Origin: Lactiplantibacillus pentosus
Lineage (GTDB): Bacteria; Bacillota; Bacilli; Lactobacillales; Lactobacillaceae
Direction: 5' to 3'
Assembly: GCF_003641185.1 (NCBI RefSeq)
Contig: NZ_CP032757.1
Location: 2,232,001-2,296,000 of the forward strand
Length of the DNA: 64,000 bases
A program made the position numbers and the translations under genes. How positions within the stretch are numbered: the first letter of the stretch is position 1; each line of letters opens with the position of its first letter. Shown in pieces: positions 18,886 through 28,402 of the stretch. The notes below the pieces were generated by a model, which made no database searches, had not been told where the DNA came from, and saw only the letters and a program-made list of their open reading frames with translations.

Positions 18886-18924
18886 AAAGGCGCTACTCAT
18901 CTTCTGATGAATGGCGCCTTTTTT
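18886..18924 (+). terminator. Terminator of the pgl-cutC operon
   Basis: AAAGGCGC (18886-18893) pairs with GCGCC plus T, with an inner CATC/GATG pair, followed by six T (18919-18924). Confidence 0.88.
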
Positions 18925-18973
18925 GGTTATATTCAGTTAAATACGTCTTGTGCCAGTTAATTCGTCATGAATC

Positions 18974-19864
18974 ATGATTAAAATGTGCCAATTGTTTGGC
19001 TTACTGTTCGTCAGTGATGATCGTCCGATTCCGACTTCCAGGGCTGGCTGACAACGCTGGAACAGGGCGGACATCGATTTGAACTCACGCAGAAAAAACA
19101 CTGCGCAATTTCAAATACGAGTCTTCTTCTAGCCCGGGAAATTCGCCCGGACAAGAAGAATTTCGCCCTTGAGCATTGTCAGCCAGCCCTTCCAGTCGGG
19201 AAGCCGCTCGAATGGCGGATGAACGGCCGCCTATCTAGGTGCAATTGACCACTGAATTTTAGGTGAATGGTCCTTCAGGTAAACTTTTAGGCGATGTGAT
19301 GCTGCTTTATGGCATTTAATTACTGGGAGATTATTGAATATGGTTCACTAAATTCAACGAACGCTAATCTTGAATTTAGTCGATAAAATTATCCTCGCTT
19401 AGAATTCAAGACTTGGCTAACTCAGAAAACTAGAGAAATTTCTAAGAAATTCCGTGAAGTTGCTGATTCGAAATGAGTAAGGAAGTTTAGTGATTGTTAG
19501 AACCCAGTCTGACAGTTGAATATCAAGATTCCTGTGTACTAAGAAATCAACGACTAATTCAATGAAAAGTTGAGATCGCACACGTCTGCCTTTCGAATAC
19601 CATCCCGGCTGGAAGGTATTCTGGGCAAGGCCAAGTGGTGAAATTTCACTTAGCAAGCGTCTTGTGCTTGGTTAGTGAAAGACCAGTATTTAAGACGTGG
19701 GCTGTCGGCTTAAATCTGTGTCCACCACGTTCCGGCCATTGCCCAGAATGCCTGGAAGCCGGCGTAGGACGCGTCTATCCACCAGTTTTACGGTAACTCG
19801 CACTATTTCCAGCGGGTCTCAGCTGGCTGCATTTGAACTCAGAAAATAGCACGTTTTAATCACC
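18974..19864. repeat. Copy C of the dispersed structured repeat (longest copy)
   Basis: About 890 bases. The ends read GATTAAAATGTGCC (18976-18989) and, reversed, GATTAAAACGTGC (at 19851-19863), matching the terminal inverted repeats of copy B. Order: module 1 (about 19045-19195; stem GGGCTGGCTGACAACGCT with AGCATTGTCAGCCAGCCC), an AT-rich middle of about 390 bases shared with copy A, then module 2 in reverse (about 19590-19760). Neither strand carries a convincing gene. It fills most of the space between cutC and the pseudouridine synthase gene. Confidence 0.85.
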
Positions 19865-19926
19865 TTTCATGCTAAATAATAACTCGCACAACGCACCATA
19901 TTAAGCATCAATACCACCCGCAACAC

Positions 19927-20829
19927 TCAGGAATTCGCGCGCTGATTATTCGCAATTAGTTGCACAATGTCGGCCGGTAGCGGTGCAAACGTGTTCAGTG
20001 ACTGTTCAATAAATGGATCATCAAAGGTCAATTGCATGCAGTGTAGGGCCTGCCGGTTGAGCCACGGATCACGTGGACCGCCATAGAGCGCATCTCCCAC
20101 CAACGGATGACCGCTAGCGGCAAAGTGAACGCGAATCTGATGGGTACGCCCAGTGTGTAAACGCACCCGGACGACAGTCATGTTACGTAGTCGTTTGACG
20201 ACCCAGTACTCGGTTAAAGACGGCTTGCCATCGGGACGCGTGGTTCGTTTGATAAATGAATCGGGCGCTCGTCCGATCGGTGCGTCTAACCAGCCATGCT
20301 CATCCGGCAAATCACCACTGACCACGGCTAAATACATCTTGCGCATCGCATGCGCCTTTAACTGATGATCGATGATTGAGTGGGCAAAATGGTGCTTGGC
20401 GAATAGCACGATGCCACTGGTGTCGCGGTCCAAGCGAGTCGTAATGTGCACGACCTCGTTATCATAACCAGCCGCGCGATAGTACCCTTTTACACGGTTG
20501 GCAAGCGTATTATCTGGCAACGCGTGGGCTGGCACTGAAGCCACGCCAGCGGGCTTGTTGACGATTAAATAGTCGCGGTCTTCATACAAAATATCGATTG
20601 GCAAATTTGAAACACCAAGATGGTCGTTACCGACTTCTGCCGGAGTGACCATCGTGACGGTCTCACCCCCAGTCAACATATGAATCGCAAGTACCGGTTG
20701 GTCATCGACGAGAATCGCACCACCGTGAAACTTCACTTTTTTCAGCAAACTCCGCGTGACCCCGTGTTGGGAGAGCAGCGTCTTGACCTTCATCGGCTCA
20801 GGCGCATGATTGATCCAAGTAAACCTCAT
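19927..20829 (-). CDS. RluA/RluD family 23S rRNA pseudouridine synthase
   Basis: 300 residues with an S4-like N-terminus ([23 protein letters not shown]), the catalytic motif [12 protein letters not shown] near residue 130 (Asp is the nucleophile) and the C-terminal [13 protein letters not shown] and [11 protein letters not shown] motifs. It corresponds in position to B. subtilis YjbO. Its ATG overlaps the nadK stop (ATGA), so it is the last gene of the relQ-nadK-rluD unit. The exact rRNA position cannot be told from sequence. Confidence 0.92.
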   Translation of the reverse strand: MRFTWINHAPEPMKVKTLLSQHGVTRSLLKKVKFHGGAILVDDQPVLAIHMLTGGETVTMVTPAEVGNDHLGVSNLPIDILYEDRDYLIVNKPAGVASVPAHALPDNTLANRVKGYYRAAGYDNEVVHITTRLDRDTSGIVLFAKHHFAHSIIDHQLKAHAMRKMYLAVVSGDLPDEHGWLDAPIGRAPDSFIKRTTRPDGKPSLTEYWVVKRLRNMTVVRVRLHTGRTHQIRVHFAASGHPLVGDALYGGPRDPWLNRQALHCMQLTFDDPFIEQSLNTFAPLPADIVQLIANNQRANS

Positions 20830-21629
20830 TGTTCGTCCAACCCAATGAAGGACGTCCCGACCCGTTTCCAGAAACGATTGTGCCGGTGCTGCGCAAAAGC
20901 GATGCGCCGATTTGCAATCGAATAGCGGATTTCTTCGATCGGACGTGGTTGGGTATCCAACTGGTCCGCCGTAAAGACAAAATGTGATTTTTGTTGCGGC
21001 CGAATCGTAATCGTTTCATACGGTGCCACGATGACTGGTGAGCCCAATGTCCGGAACACGCGGTTGTTGATCGACGCGATTTCCGCCATCTGGAGCGCGT
21101 CCAATCGTGGATGAATGACCGCACCACCGACCGATTTGTTATAGGCCGTGGAGCCCGTTGGTGTCGAGACACAGAGGCCATCGCCCCTGAAACGTTCAAA
21201 CAATTCATCCTGAATGTAGACATCCGCCACCATCGTACTCCCCAGCTTTTTGAGTGTGGATTCGTTCAATGCTAAGTAATGATCAGCCGTCTGGTTGTCC
21301 GCATAAGTAATGTCCACTGCTAGCAACGGATAAGTGACACTCTGGCCATTATCCTCTAGTAGTCCAGTAATCAGTTGGTCAATCTCGTAGTCGCGCCAGT
21401 CGGTGTAAAAGCCCAGGTGTCCGGTATGCACACCGACGAATCGAACTTGGTCGACCATGTGGCTGTAGTGGTGGAACGCTGATAAGAGGGTCCCATCACC
21501 CCCAACCGAGAGTACGATGTCAGGATGGACATCGTCAATTTCAAACCCGGCAGCGAGTAATTTCGTATGCAGTTCACTGGCGACTGCCGTGGACTTCTCG
21601 CTCTCATTTGCAAAAATAGTTACTTTCAT
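20826..21629 (-). CDS. nadK: NAD kinase
   Basis: 267 residues. The GGDGTLL motif near residue 43 binds [19 protein letters not shown] near residue 67 and [19 protein letters not shown] near 150 are family signatures. The enzyme makes NADP+ from NAD+. Both ends overlap neighbours by four bases (ATGA with relQ and with the pseudouridine synthase), so the three genes are translationally coupled as in yjbM-yjbN-yjbO of B. subtilis. Confidence 0.96.
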   Translation of the reverse strand: MKVTIFANESEKSTAVASELHTKLLAAGFEIDDVHPDIVLSVGGDGTLLSAFHHYSHMVDQVRFVGVHTGHLGFYTDWRDYEIDQLITGLLEDNGQSVTYPLLAVDITYADNQTADHYLALNESTLKKLGSTMVADVYIQDELFERFRGDGLCVSTPTGSTAYNKSVGGAVIHPRLDALQMAEIASINNRVFRTLGSPVIVAPYETITIRPQQKSHFVFTADQLDTQPRPIEEIRYSIANRRIAFAQHRHNRFWKRVGTSFIGLDEQ

Positions 21630-22288
21630 GAATTTTGATCTTCCTTTGTACTGTCAGGTTCATCATTACCTGGCCCTTTGCCGTATGAAAACAAGCTCTG
21701 AGCTTCCTGGATTTCCTCGCGAATTTCTGACATTTCTTTATCAAGACTGAAGGCCGCTTCGGCAGCGCGTTGCAATCGTTGACTCAAATTTTCGGGAAAG
21801 TCCCCTTGATATTTATAGTTAAGTGAATGTTCGATGGTCGCCCAAAAATTCATGGCTAACGTCCGGACTTGGATTTCAGCGAGGATTTTTTTCTCACCAC
21901 CGACCATTTGAACCGGATATTCGATGACGATGTGGTATGAGCGGTAACCAGACGGCTTTTCATTGCTGATATAGTCCCGTTCTTCCAGAATCGTCATGTC
22001 GGTCCGTTTACGCAATAAATCGACGACTTGGTAAATATCTTCTACGAACTGGCACATGATTCTTAAGCCAGCAATATCCTGCATATCTTGTTCCAGCCGG
22101 TCTTCTTGAACCTTACGCCGGGTCATTTTTTCTTTGATACTATCGACGGGCTTGACTCGCCCCGTTACAAATTCAATCGGTTCGTGCTGATTTAAATCGC
22201 GAAATTGTTTCCGCATTCCCCGTAATTTAACTTTCAACTCATCAACCGCTTGTTGATAAGGCAGTAAAAAATGATTCCAATCTTCCAT
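21626..22288 (-). CDS. relQ: RelQ small alarmone synthetase
   Basis: 220 residues consisting only of a (p)ppGpp synthetase domain: [38 protein letters not shown] and [24 protein letters not shown]. There is no hydrolase, TGS or ACT domain, which separates it from Rel. Such enzymes (RelQ/SAS1) make pppGpp and related alarmones under stress. The C-terminus is acidic. First gene of the coupled relQ-nadK-rluD unit; GGAGGTG precedes its ATG. Confidence 0.94.
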   Translation of the reverse strand: MEDWNHFLLPYQQAVDELKVKLRGMRKQFRDLNQHEPIEFVTGRVKPVDSIKEKMTRRKVQEDRLEQDMQDIAGLRIMCQFVEDIYQVVDLLRKRTDMTILEERDYISNEKPSGYRSYHIVIEYPVQMVGGEKKILAEIQVRTLAMNFWATIEHSLNYKYQGDFPENLSQRLQRAAEAAFSLDKEMSEIREEIQEAQSLFSYGKGPGNDEPDSTKEDQNS

Positions 22289-22320
22289 CGGGGCACCTCC
22301 GTTTCAATCCATACCCTAAA

Positions 22321-22329
22321 ATTTTACCA
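22321..22329 (-). promoter_or_regulatory. Extended -10 promoter of relQ-nadK
   Basis: The minus strand reads TGGTAAAAT, an extended -10 element about 33 bases before the relQ ATG. No good -35 element is seen. Confidence 0.5.
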
Positions 22330-22513
22330 TAATTTGGCGGAATAGAAAGTTAACGTTCTCGAGAATGAACACTAAGCTTACGATTCTCGCCAAACTGCCA
22401 TTGAGGAAACAAAATACTTTACGAATTTATCAAATCGGTGCATGATAACTGGTGAAGGTTTAATCTAAATAACGAGTTGAACTTAACATTAAAAAATTCA
22501 TGAAATTAAAAAC

Positions 22514-22542
22514 TTGCAAATACCACGTTTGATTGGTATTCT
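22514..22542 (+). promoter_or_regulatory. spxH promoter with an inverted repeat between -35 and -10
   Basis: TTGCAA (22514-22519) and TATTCT (22537-22542) with 17-base spacing. AATACC (22519-22524) and GGTATT (22535-22540) form an inverted repeat covering the spacer, which could be an operator; the regulator is unknown. Confidence 0.6.
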
Positions 22543-22581
22543 GCACTATGACGCGAATAGAGAAAGTGGAGGAATTATGAC

Positions 22582-23217
22582 GTGTTAGAAGTGTATTTAT
22601 TTGTAAATCCGTTGGCAAACCAATGCGTACGCGACGAACAGAACGTGTTACGGTTGGCAAATGACTCAGACAAACAAATCCAATTTCAATTCGTACCGTT
22701 ACTTAATATCAGTGTGATTCAACGGGCTTTGAAGTCCCAAGGCATTAAGACGACTGACTGGCATGCCCAGAATCAACAATCACAGACTTTGTATCGGGTT
22801 ATTTTGGACTACAAAGCGGCCCTGTTCCAAGGCAAAAAACGTGGGCGTAACTTTTTAATTGCGCTCCAATCTGCAATGCTCAAAGCCGGGCAACATTATT
22901 CGGAGGAGCTTGTCAAAACCGTCGCAACTGACTGTCGAATTGATTTGGACATGTTTATGGAAGATCGGAATAGTGAACTGGCTAAGCAGGCCTTCCACGC
23001 CGATCAACGACTCGCATCCGAAATGAACATTACCGAAGCCTCATCCGCGGTCGTTTTCGACTGCGATCAATATGATTATGGGGTCTTACTCGAGCATTTT
23101 AATTACGAGACGCTCTTTGACCTCGTCAACGGCAATCTGGATCCATTCCAAGAAGCCAACCGGGCCACAAATACGAGTTGCGCCAACCTTTCCAGTGCAC
23201 AACTACACGTTTTATAA
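22582..23217 (+). CDS. spxH: SpxH (YjbH)-type ClpXP adaptor, thioredoxin-like fold
   Basis: 211 residues of the DsbA-like YjbH family, which delivers Spx to ClpXP for degradation. The N-terminus LEVYLFVNPLANQC aligns with the usual F.DPLCxxC region but keeps only the second cysteine, so it cannot form the redox disulfide. Start is a GTG about ten bases after GGAGG. The neighbourhood (relQ, nadK, rluD-like, pepF and, further on, mecA and spx) is the same as around B. subtilis yjbH, which supports the call. A bidirectional terminator separates it from convergent pepF. Confidence 0.8.
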   Translation: MLEVYLFVNPLANQCVRDEQNVLRLANDSDKQIQFQFVPLLNISVIQRALKSQGIKTTDWHAQNQQSQTLYRVILDYKAALFQGKKRGRNFLIALQSAMLKAGQHYSEELVKTVATDCRIDLDMFMEDRNSELAKQAFHADQRLASEMNITEASSAVVFDCDQYDYGVLLEHFNYETLFDLVNGNLDPFQEANRATNTSCANLSSAQLHVL

Positions 23218-23251
23218 TTTCAGTAATTGCAATTATTCAACTGGACAACCA

Positions 23252-23295
23252 GTCAAAAAGCACCTGACGATCATTTTCGCCAGGTGCTTTTTGAC
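23252..23295. terminator. Bidirectional terminator between spxH and pepF
   Basis: GTCAAAAAGCACCTG (23252-23266) pairs perfectly with CAGGTGCTTTTTGAC (23281-23295); both strands end in a T run. Confidence 0.9.
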
Positions 23296-23312
23296 GTTGT
23301 CACCACTAATTC

Positions 23313-25127
23313 CTATTGGGCAGCAGTCACCAATTGTTCAAATTCATCCAAGCGTTCAGCAAACACTTTGAATGCAGCATCCAAGTAATCCGGCTTAGTC
23401 ATATCGACACCCGCACGATGCATCACATCGATTGGGAACGCCGAAGACCCCGCCTTCAGATACCCCAGATAATCCGTAACTGCGTCTGGTTGCTTACTAC
23501 TGATCCGTTCAGCCAATGTCGAAGCCGCCGCGAAACCAGTCGCATACTGGTAGACGTAATAGTTGTAGTAGAAATGCGGAATTCGGGACCATTCATCCGC
23601 AATCTGCGGATCACTGACCACCGCGTCACCGTAGTAGCGTTGATTGAGTTGCAAGTAGTATTTCGATAGCCGGTCAGCGGTCAAAGCTTGCCCTGCTTGG
23701 TCTTGTTCATGAATCCATTGTTCGAATTCAGCAAATTGCGTTTGACGGAAGACCGTCCCCTTGAAGCCGTCGAGATAGTAATTCAAAACATACGCCCGCA
23801 TCTTAGGGTCCTTTTCAGTCTCCAAGAAATAATTAGTCAGCAAGTTTTCGTTGGTCGTCGATGCAATTTCAGCCACAAAGATCGAATAGTCACCATACTG
23901 ATAAGGCTGATTATGGGTCGTGAAGTATGAGTGCATACTATGTCCCATCTCGTGGACGAGCGTGTACAAGTTATCGATATTGTCTTGCCAATTTAAGAGC
24001 ATATATGGCGCCGTATCATACATGCCTGATGAATATGCCCCACTCCGCTTACCTTGATTTTCAACCACATCGATCCACCGTGAACCAAAGGCCGTCTTGA
24101 CGTGTTTGATGTAATCTGGGCCTAAAATCTTTAACGCCTGTAATGCCGTGGTCTGGGCTTGCTGATAAGTATATTTGATGGCAGGCTTCTCAGCCAATGG
24201 TGTATACATATCATACATATGCAATTGGTCTACCCCCAGCAGCCGTTTACGGAGGGCCACGTAACGATGTAATAAGTCCAGATGGTCATCAACCGATGTC
24301 ACTAGCGCGTCATAAACTGACGTTGGAATCTGGTTGGCTGCTAACGCCGCTGCCCGCGCATCCGGATAGTGATGCGCCTGAGCGACAAAGTTATGCACCT
24401 TTACTTGACTCGCTAGGGTTGAAGCAAGGGTCCGCCGAAACTGGCTATAAACCCGGTATAACGCTTCAAACGCTTCGCGACGAACGGCTGGATGCACTGA
24501 TTCTAGCAACACGCCATATAACCCCTGCGAAAGGGTCACTGGGTTACCGTCATCATCCTTGACTGTTGGAAACTTGAAGTCAGCATTGTTCAAGACGCCA
24601 AAGGTCTTCGCTGACGCGCCAAAAATATCACTGGCACCAGCAAGTAATGACTCTTCGTTTTCTGATAAAACGTGCCCCTTCTGGAGCCGGACAGTATCGA
24701 GTAAGTGCCGATAATCACGTAATGTGACGTTTTGATCCAAATAAGTATCAAGTTCATCCGGTGTTAATTGCAAAATTGCCGGTTCAAACCAGGCAGTGGC
24801 GGCGGATACCTTGGCCGTTAAGCTGCTAGCCTGATCGTCGAGTGCGGCGTTGGTGCTGTTGCCAGTGTCCTGGTCACTCTTCAAGCTCGCGTACACGGCG
24901 ACCTTTTCAAGCCGTCGATAAACATCCAGGACAGCCTGAATCCCTGCTAATACGGTATCAGCGGAGTCCGTAAAATGTTCTTTCAATGCCGTCACAGCTG
25001 TCAGTGCGGCTTTAACCTGCGCGACATCCGCTTCATACGCAGCCTGAGTGGCGTAGATTGGGGTCAGATCCCAAGTCAGTTCTTCAGGAACGGCTGAACG
25101 GGTCGGCAATTGTTTGGTTGCTACCAT
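23313..25127 (-). CDS. pepF: Oligoendopeptidase F
   Basis: 604-residue cytosolic M3 metallopeptidase cutting peptides of roughly 7-17 residues. The zinc motif HEMGHS is near residue 392, with the third ligand in the following FVAEIASTTNE (about residue 420). VPEELTWDLTPIYAT at the N-terminus is typical. GGAGG lies seven bases before the ATG. coiA lies immediately upstream on the same strand with a gap of about 70 bases; the coiA-pepF order is widespread in Bacilli. Confidence 0.95.
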   Translation of the reverse strand: MVATKQLPTRSAVPEELTWDLTPIYATQAAYEADVAQVKAALTAVTALKEHFTDSADTVLAGIQAVLDVYRRLEKVAVYASLKSDQDTGNSTNAALDDQASSLTAKVSAATAWFEPAILQLTPDELDTYLDQNVTLRDYRHLLDTVRLQKGHVLSENEESLLAGASDIFGASAKTFGVLNNADFKFPTVKDDDGNPVTLSQGLYGVLLESVHPAVRREAFEALYRVYSQFRRTLASTLASQVKVHNFVAQAHHYPDARAAALAANQIPTSVYDALVTSVDDHLDLLHRYVALRKRLLGVDQLHMYDMYTPLAEKPAIKYTYQQAQTTALQALKILGPDYIKHVKTAFGSRWIDVVENQGKRSGAYSSGMYDTAPYMLLNWQDNIDNLYTLVHEMGHSMHSYFTTHNQPYQYGDYSIFVAEIASTTNENLLTNYFLETEKDPKMRAYVLNYYLDGFKGTVFRQTQFAEFEQWIHEQDQAGQALTADRLSKYYLQLNQRYYGDAVVSDPQIADEWSRIPHFYYNYYVYQYATGFAAASTLAERISSKQPDAVTDYLGYLKAGSSAFPIDVMHRAGVDMTKPDYLDAAFKVFAERLDEFEQLVTAAQ

Positions 25128-25198
25128 GCGAAAACCTCCAATTAATTCAATATAGCACTAGATTACCACAGTTTGGACCGGTCGCCGCAGATTGTGTT

Positions 25199-26290
25199 CT
25201 AAAATTTAGGCCGTTCCCACTTAAGTGCTGCCTGATTCAAGGTCCAATCGCGCCCACGTCGCTGAATCACGTGCTGTTGATCCAGACGAGTCGTGACGGC
25301 TAAAAGCAACTGCCGATGCAAAGTACCTTGATCACGCAAACAGGCTTGCCGCGCCAGTAATGGCAGTAATTCCGTCCATAATAACGCCTGAAGTCGTTCA
25401 TGAGTGATAACGGTCGGCTCCTGCCGTAATTGACCAAAAACATGACCGTACCACACCAAATACGGTACCGTCAGCAATGGTAGTTCCGGCACCCTGGGAA
25501 TCGTCCAGTCTGGCAGTTGCGCAATTGTTCCGCCGCGTTGATAGCAATACCGCTGCAAGTCATCAAAAGCATGCTGATGCCGTAATCTGGCCAGTAGTAA
25601 CTGCCGATGATAATGCTCGAGATGTTCTTCCGGTGGTGTTGGATTACTGACAATCGGTTGGAACTGCTGAAATGCTGCCACCGGTTGACGGGCTGATTTC
25701 AGTGACCAGCGCTGATATGTCAAGGGTTCAGCATCCAACGTAAGAATATGGTGAATCAATTGTAAACTGGCGGTTTCCACCTGCCAGAATAAGAGATGAA
25801 CGCCCCAGTGCGGGTGATATTGCAGAAATTTCAAGGCTTTGCTGGTCGACCGTAACTTGCGCTGATAGGGTTGGCCGAGAATCCAGAGCACTTGATAGCC
25901 ATGTCGCCAATAGCCCTGCGTACGGGCTGCCAACCGCGTCACGGATAAGGGTGAGCACTGAAATTCAATAGCCAGCGGTGGTGTTACATCCATCTGCACC
26001 AACAAATCTGGTCGCTGATGCAACGCTGTTAAACCCGCTTCAAGTTGGACTGAATAGCCGCTAGCAGCGAACCAGGCAGCTAATTGCTGCTTGCCAGTCA
26101 CGTGCTCGTGCGTTTCGCCCTCAGAGAACACCTGACAGTCGCTGCCTCGAAAATGGGCAAAGTGCGCCGTCATCACGCTTCCCCGTTTGAGCCGAACGGG
26201 TCCTTGGCACCCTGGGCAAATATATGGAATCTGCCGACCAGCTTGACTCGCATTGACCAACTGATGATGCGGGTCTTGTGCAATTAGCAT
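25199..26290 (-). CDS. coiA: CoiA-like competence protein
   Basis: About 363 residues. N-terminal YICPGCQGPVRLKRGSVMTAHFAHF (zinc-knuckle-like cysteines with the HFAH motif) is followed by a nuclease-like core with RPDLLVQ, LAIEFQCSPLS and RTQGYW, as in CoiA (PF06054). CoiA acts in recombination of incoming DNA during transformation. The ATG at 26290 is chosen because it follows GAAAGGGGGGCGG; the open frame extends to 26326 without need. An upstream TGCGTATT resembles the box before comG. Confidence 0.85.
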   Translation of the reverse strand: MLIAQDPHHQLVNASQAGRQIPYICPGCQGPVRLKRGSVMTAHFAHFRGSDCQVFSEGETHEHVTGKQQLAAWFAASGYSVQLEAGLTALHQRPDLLVQMDVTPPLAIEFQCSPLSVTRLAARTQGYWRHGYQVLWILGQPYQRKLRSTSKALKFLQYHPHWGVHLLFWQVETASLQLIHHILTLDAEPLTYQRWSLKSARQPVAAFQQFQPIVSNPTPPEEHLEHYHRQLLLARLRHQHAFDDLQRYCYQRGGTIAQLPDWTIPRVPELPLLTVPYLVWYGHVFGQLRQEPTVITHERLQALLWTELLPLLARQACLRDQGTLHRQLLLAVTTRLDQQHVIQRRGRDWTLNQAALKWERPKF

Positions 26291-26623
26291 TGTCAGCCGC
26301 CCCCCTTTCAAGAAATAAATACGCAAAGAACTTGAAGTTCCGTGAAATTTTTGAAATCTGCCACCAATGGCACCAGCACGCGATTACCCATCCTTTTCGG
26401 GAAGCCCTGAATAACTAGCACCATATCGGAAACGACGTCGTCTCGATTCAACATGTTCAAAAAGTTACCCCCTTATCGGCTTCAATTGACTGCAGTGACG
26501 CACGTCAATGAAAATGCGTATTCCAATTGTCACACCAGGGAATACTCAGTTGTTGTCGTCGATTCAACGGCACAAAAAAAGCCCCAATCTGGCAATCACT
26601 TGTCAAATCAAGACTGTTTAAGC
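26291..26623. other. Intergenic region between mecA and coiA
   Basis: About 330 bases. A run of A at 26574-26580, preceded on the minus strand by a G-T rich stem (AGTCTTGAT with ATTGGGGCT), may be the mecA terminator. The coiA upstream region carries TGCGTATT. No gene is seen. Confidence 0.4.
26318..26325 (-). promoter_or_regulatory. Possible competence sigma (ComX/SigH-like) box upstream of coiA
   Basis: The minus strand reads TGCGTATT about 30 bases before the coiA ATG. It shares the pattern WGCGWATW with the site before comGA and resembles the streptococcal cin box TACGAATA. The assignment is inferred. Confidence 0.35.
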
Positions 26624-27355
26624 TTAATGAAAATAGTGGCGAATCGTTTCAAGTGCGGCGTTTGACATGATTTTTTCACCATGTTCAAGCAACACGTCAG
26701 CTGAGATATTCGCTAAGTGGGCATATTCTAAGGCAACTGCAACATCATCTTTGATGGTTGCAGTTGAAGATTGGTCCACGAAGAAAACCAATTCTAGATA
26801 GTATTGATCACGATACTTAAACAAGTTGGAAGCCAAACCTTCTGGCCGGAATAACTGTGCCAACGAGACCAAATCTTCAAACTGGTCAAATTTCAACACG
26901 TATTCTTTAGTTGGCGTATCAGGATCATCGATATATGGATCTAAATCGTTGGTATCCTTAGTCGGATTATGACTAACACCTTGTCCATCTTCCACTCGAT
27001 TTGTATCGGTCTGCATTAGTTTGCGTTTCAAGTAATCCGAGACGTCATCTTGTGAATCACCATCATCCGACTGATTAGGCGACTGGGTCGCTTTGGCAAT
27101 CGTATCTTGTAAATTATCACTATTTTTACTAATAAATAATTCTAGGCCATTGCGGTTCGGTAGTACTTGAAAAGTCACCGCATCGTTGTCTTGAAATTGA
27201 TGATCAACATCAACTTCCTCCAAGATGCTATAAAAGAAACTTTCAATTTGCTTATGATTCCCTAGTAAATCCAACACGCGTATCCCGCGCTCATTGAGAT
27301 CATCATTTCCAATAACGACGCGAATCGTATCTTCGTTGATGCGTTCCATCTCCAT
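26624..27355 (-). CDS. mecA: MecA adaptor protein
   Basis: 243 residues: an N-terminal substrate-binding domain (MEMERINEDTIRVVI... to about residue 80), an acidic low-complexity linker (about 88-140) and a C-terminal ClpC-binding domain (EYVLKFDQFEDLVSLA to the end). MecA brings regulators such as ComK or ComX to ClpCP for degradation. AAAGGGGTGG lies seven bases before the ATG. It has its own promoter, upstream of coiA and downstream of spx on the same strand. Confidence 0.93.
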   Translation of the reverse strand: MEMERINEDTIRVVIGNDDLNERGIRVLDLLGNHKQIESFFYSILEEVDVDHQFQDNDAVTFQVLPNRNGLELFISKNSDNLQDTIAKATQSPNQSDDGDSQDDVSDYLKRKLMQTDTNRVEDGQGVSHNPTKDTNDLDPYIDDPDTPTKEYVLKFDQFEDLVSLAQLFRPEGLASNLFKYRDQYYLELVFFVDQSSTATIKDDVAVALEYAHLANISADVLLEHGEKIMSNAALETIRHYFH

Positions 27356-27403
27356 TACAGATCCACCCCTTTCTAAGTGTCAAGGGACATAATCACTATC
27401 ACA

Positions 27404-27431
27404 ATTCTAACTTATTTTCCTTTATTGTAAA
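27404..27431 (-). promoter_or_regulatory. mecA promoter
   Basis: Minus-strand TTTACA (27426-27431) and TAGAAT (27404-27409) spaced 16 bases, just upstream of mecA. Confidence 0.6.
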
Positions 27432-27450
27432 GTAATCTATCTGAAAATAC

Positions 27451-27486
27451 AAAAATTGGCCAATTAGTTAAGCTAACTAGCCAATT
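27451..27486 (-). terminator. Terminator of spx
   Basis: AATTGGC and TAGTTA on one side pair with TAACTA and GCCAATT on the other, with a three-base loop and five T on the minus strand. It lies directly after the spx stop. Confidence 0.8.
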
Positions 27487-27490
27487 ATCG

Positions 27491-27889
27491 TCACATATTT
27501 GCTAACTGTTGTGCTCGCAATAGTTCTAAAGTGCGAATCTTCCGTGGTAAGAAGCGTCGAATTTCATCTTCATTATAGCCCACTTGCAACCGTTTCTCGT
27601 CCAACATAATTGGCCGGCGGAGCAAGCTTGGATCATGAGTAATCATATCAAATAATTCATTAAGCGATAAATCATTAATATCCATGTTCAGCTGTTGAAA
27701 GGCCTTCGAACGCGTTGAAATGATTTCCTCAGTCCCCGACTCTGTCAATTGTAAGATACGTTTGATATTCTCAATTGAAATTGGTTCAGTAAATAAATTG
27801 TGTTCTTGAAAATCAATGTCGTGTGTCTGTAACCAGGCCTTGGCTTTGCGACATGAGGTACAACTTGGTGCGGTATATAAAATAACCAT
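27491..27889 (-). CDS. spx: Spx family redox-responsive transcription regulator
   Basis: 132 residues of the ArsC/Spx fold. The redox switch C10-T-S-C13 and the [21 protein letters not shown] segment used for RNA polymerase alpha-subunit contact are intact. Spx activates thiol-stress genes and is degraded through ClpXP with SpxH, whose gene lies 5 kb away. AAGGAGG precedes the ATG. A near-consensus promoter lies about 50 bases upstream, in a long AT-rich region. Confidence 0.95.
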   Translation of the reverse strand: MVILYTAPSCTSCRKAKAWLQTHDIDFQEHNLFTEPISIENIKRILQLTESGTEEIISTRSKAFQQLNMDINDLSLNELFDMITHDPSLLRRPIMLDEKRLQVGYNEDEIRRFLPRKIRTLELLRAQQLANM

Positions 27890-27935
27890 ACTGGGTCCTC
27901 CTTGGCATCGTTAATCAATTTATATAACATAATTC

Positions 27936-27964
27936 ATTATACGCTACCGATATTTAATTGTGAA
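27936..27964 (-). promoter_or_regulatory. spx promoter
   Basis: Minus-strand TTCACA (27959-27964) and a perfect TATAAT (27936-27941) with 17-base spacing. Confidence 0.8.
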
Positions 27965-28305
27965 TAGATTTAACAAAATTCGTTCATTTAAAATCAATAT
28001 TTTAATATACACAATACGTTGATATGTCAATTATAACTAAAATAAATCGCTTTTATTATAAATTTTGTTATTAACAATATCGTACACAATTCACTTTCAC
28101 CTTATAATTTCGATAATCAGTTTACAGAAAACTGAACTCGCCAGCTTATGATTCATTTAAGTGAACTGAATACTTCCAGCAGCCGCCATTATGATTAAGA
28201 CACTGCGTCTTTTTCCACAGATTCAATTCTTAAAATCCGGTAGTCTTCAAATGGTGAGCGTCTCCTACAAGCTAGTACAATTTATTAGACGACAACAATT
28301 AGCCG
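27965..28305. other. AT-rich region upstream of spx
   Basis: About 340 bases, very AT-rich in the first 150. No gene with a ribosome site is seen. In other Bacilli spx has several promoters, so further ones may lie here. Confidence 0.4.
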
Positions 28306-28344
28306 AAACAAAAAGATGTACAGCGCTATCTCGCCGTACATCTT
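28306..28344 (-). terminator. Terminator of the metallo-beta-lactamase-fold gene
   Basis: AAGATGTAC (28313-28321) pairs with GTACATCTT (28336-28344); the minus strand continues with T-rich sequence. Confidence 0.8.
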
Positions 28345-28402
28345 CTAAAAATATTTGCTTGAAACACTTAATTAAGTCCTACTCCCGACGTCATATCCAA
28401 CA

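Noticed and set aside
26330..26345. Repeat fragment AGTTCCGTGAA upstream of coiA
   Set aside because: An 11-base match to the repeat middle without flanking similarity is not enough.
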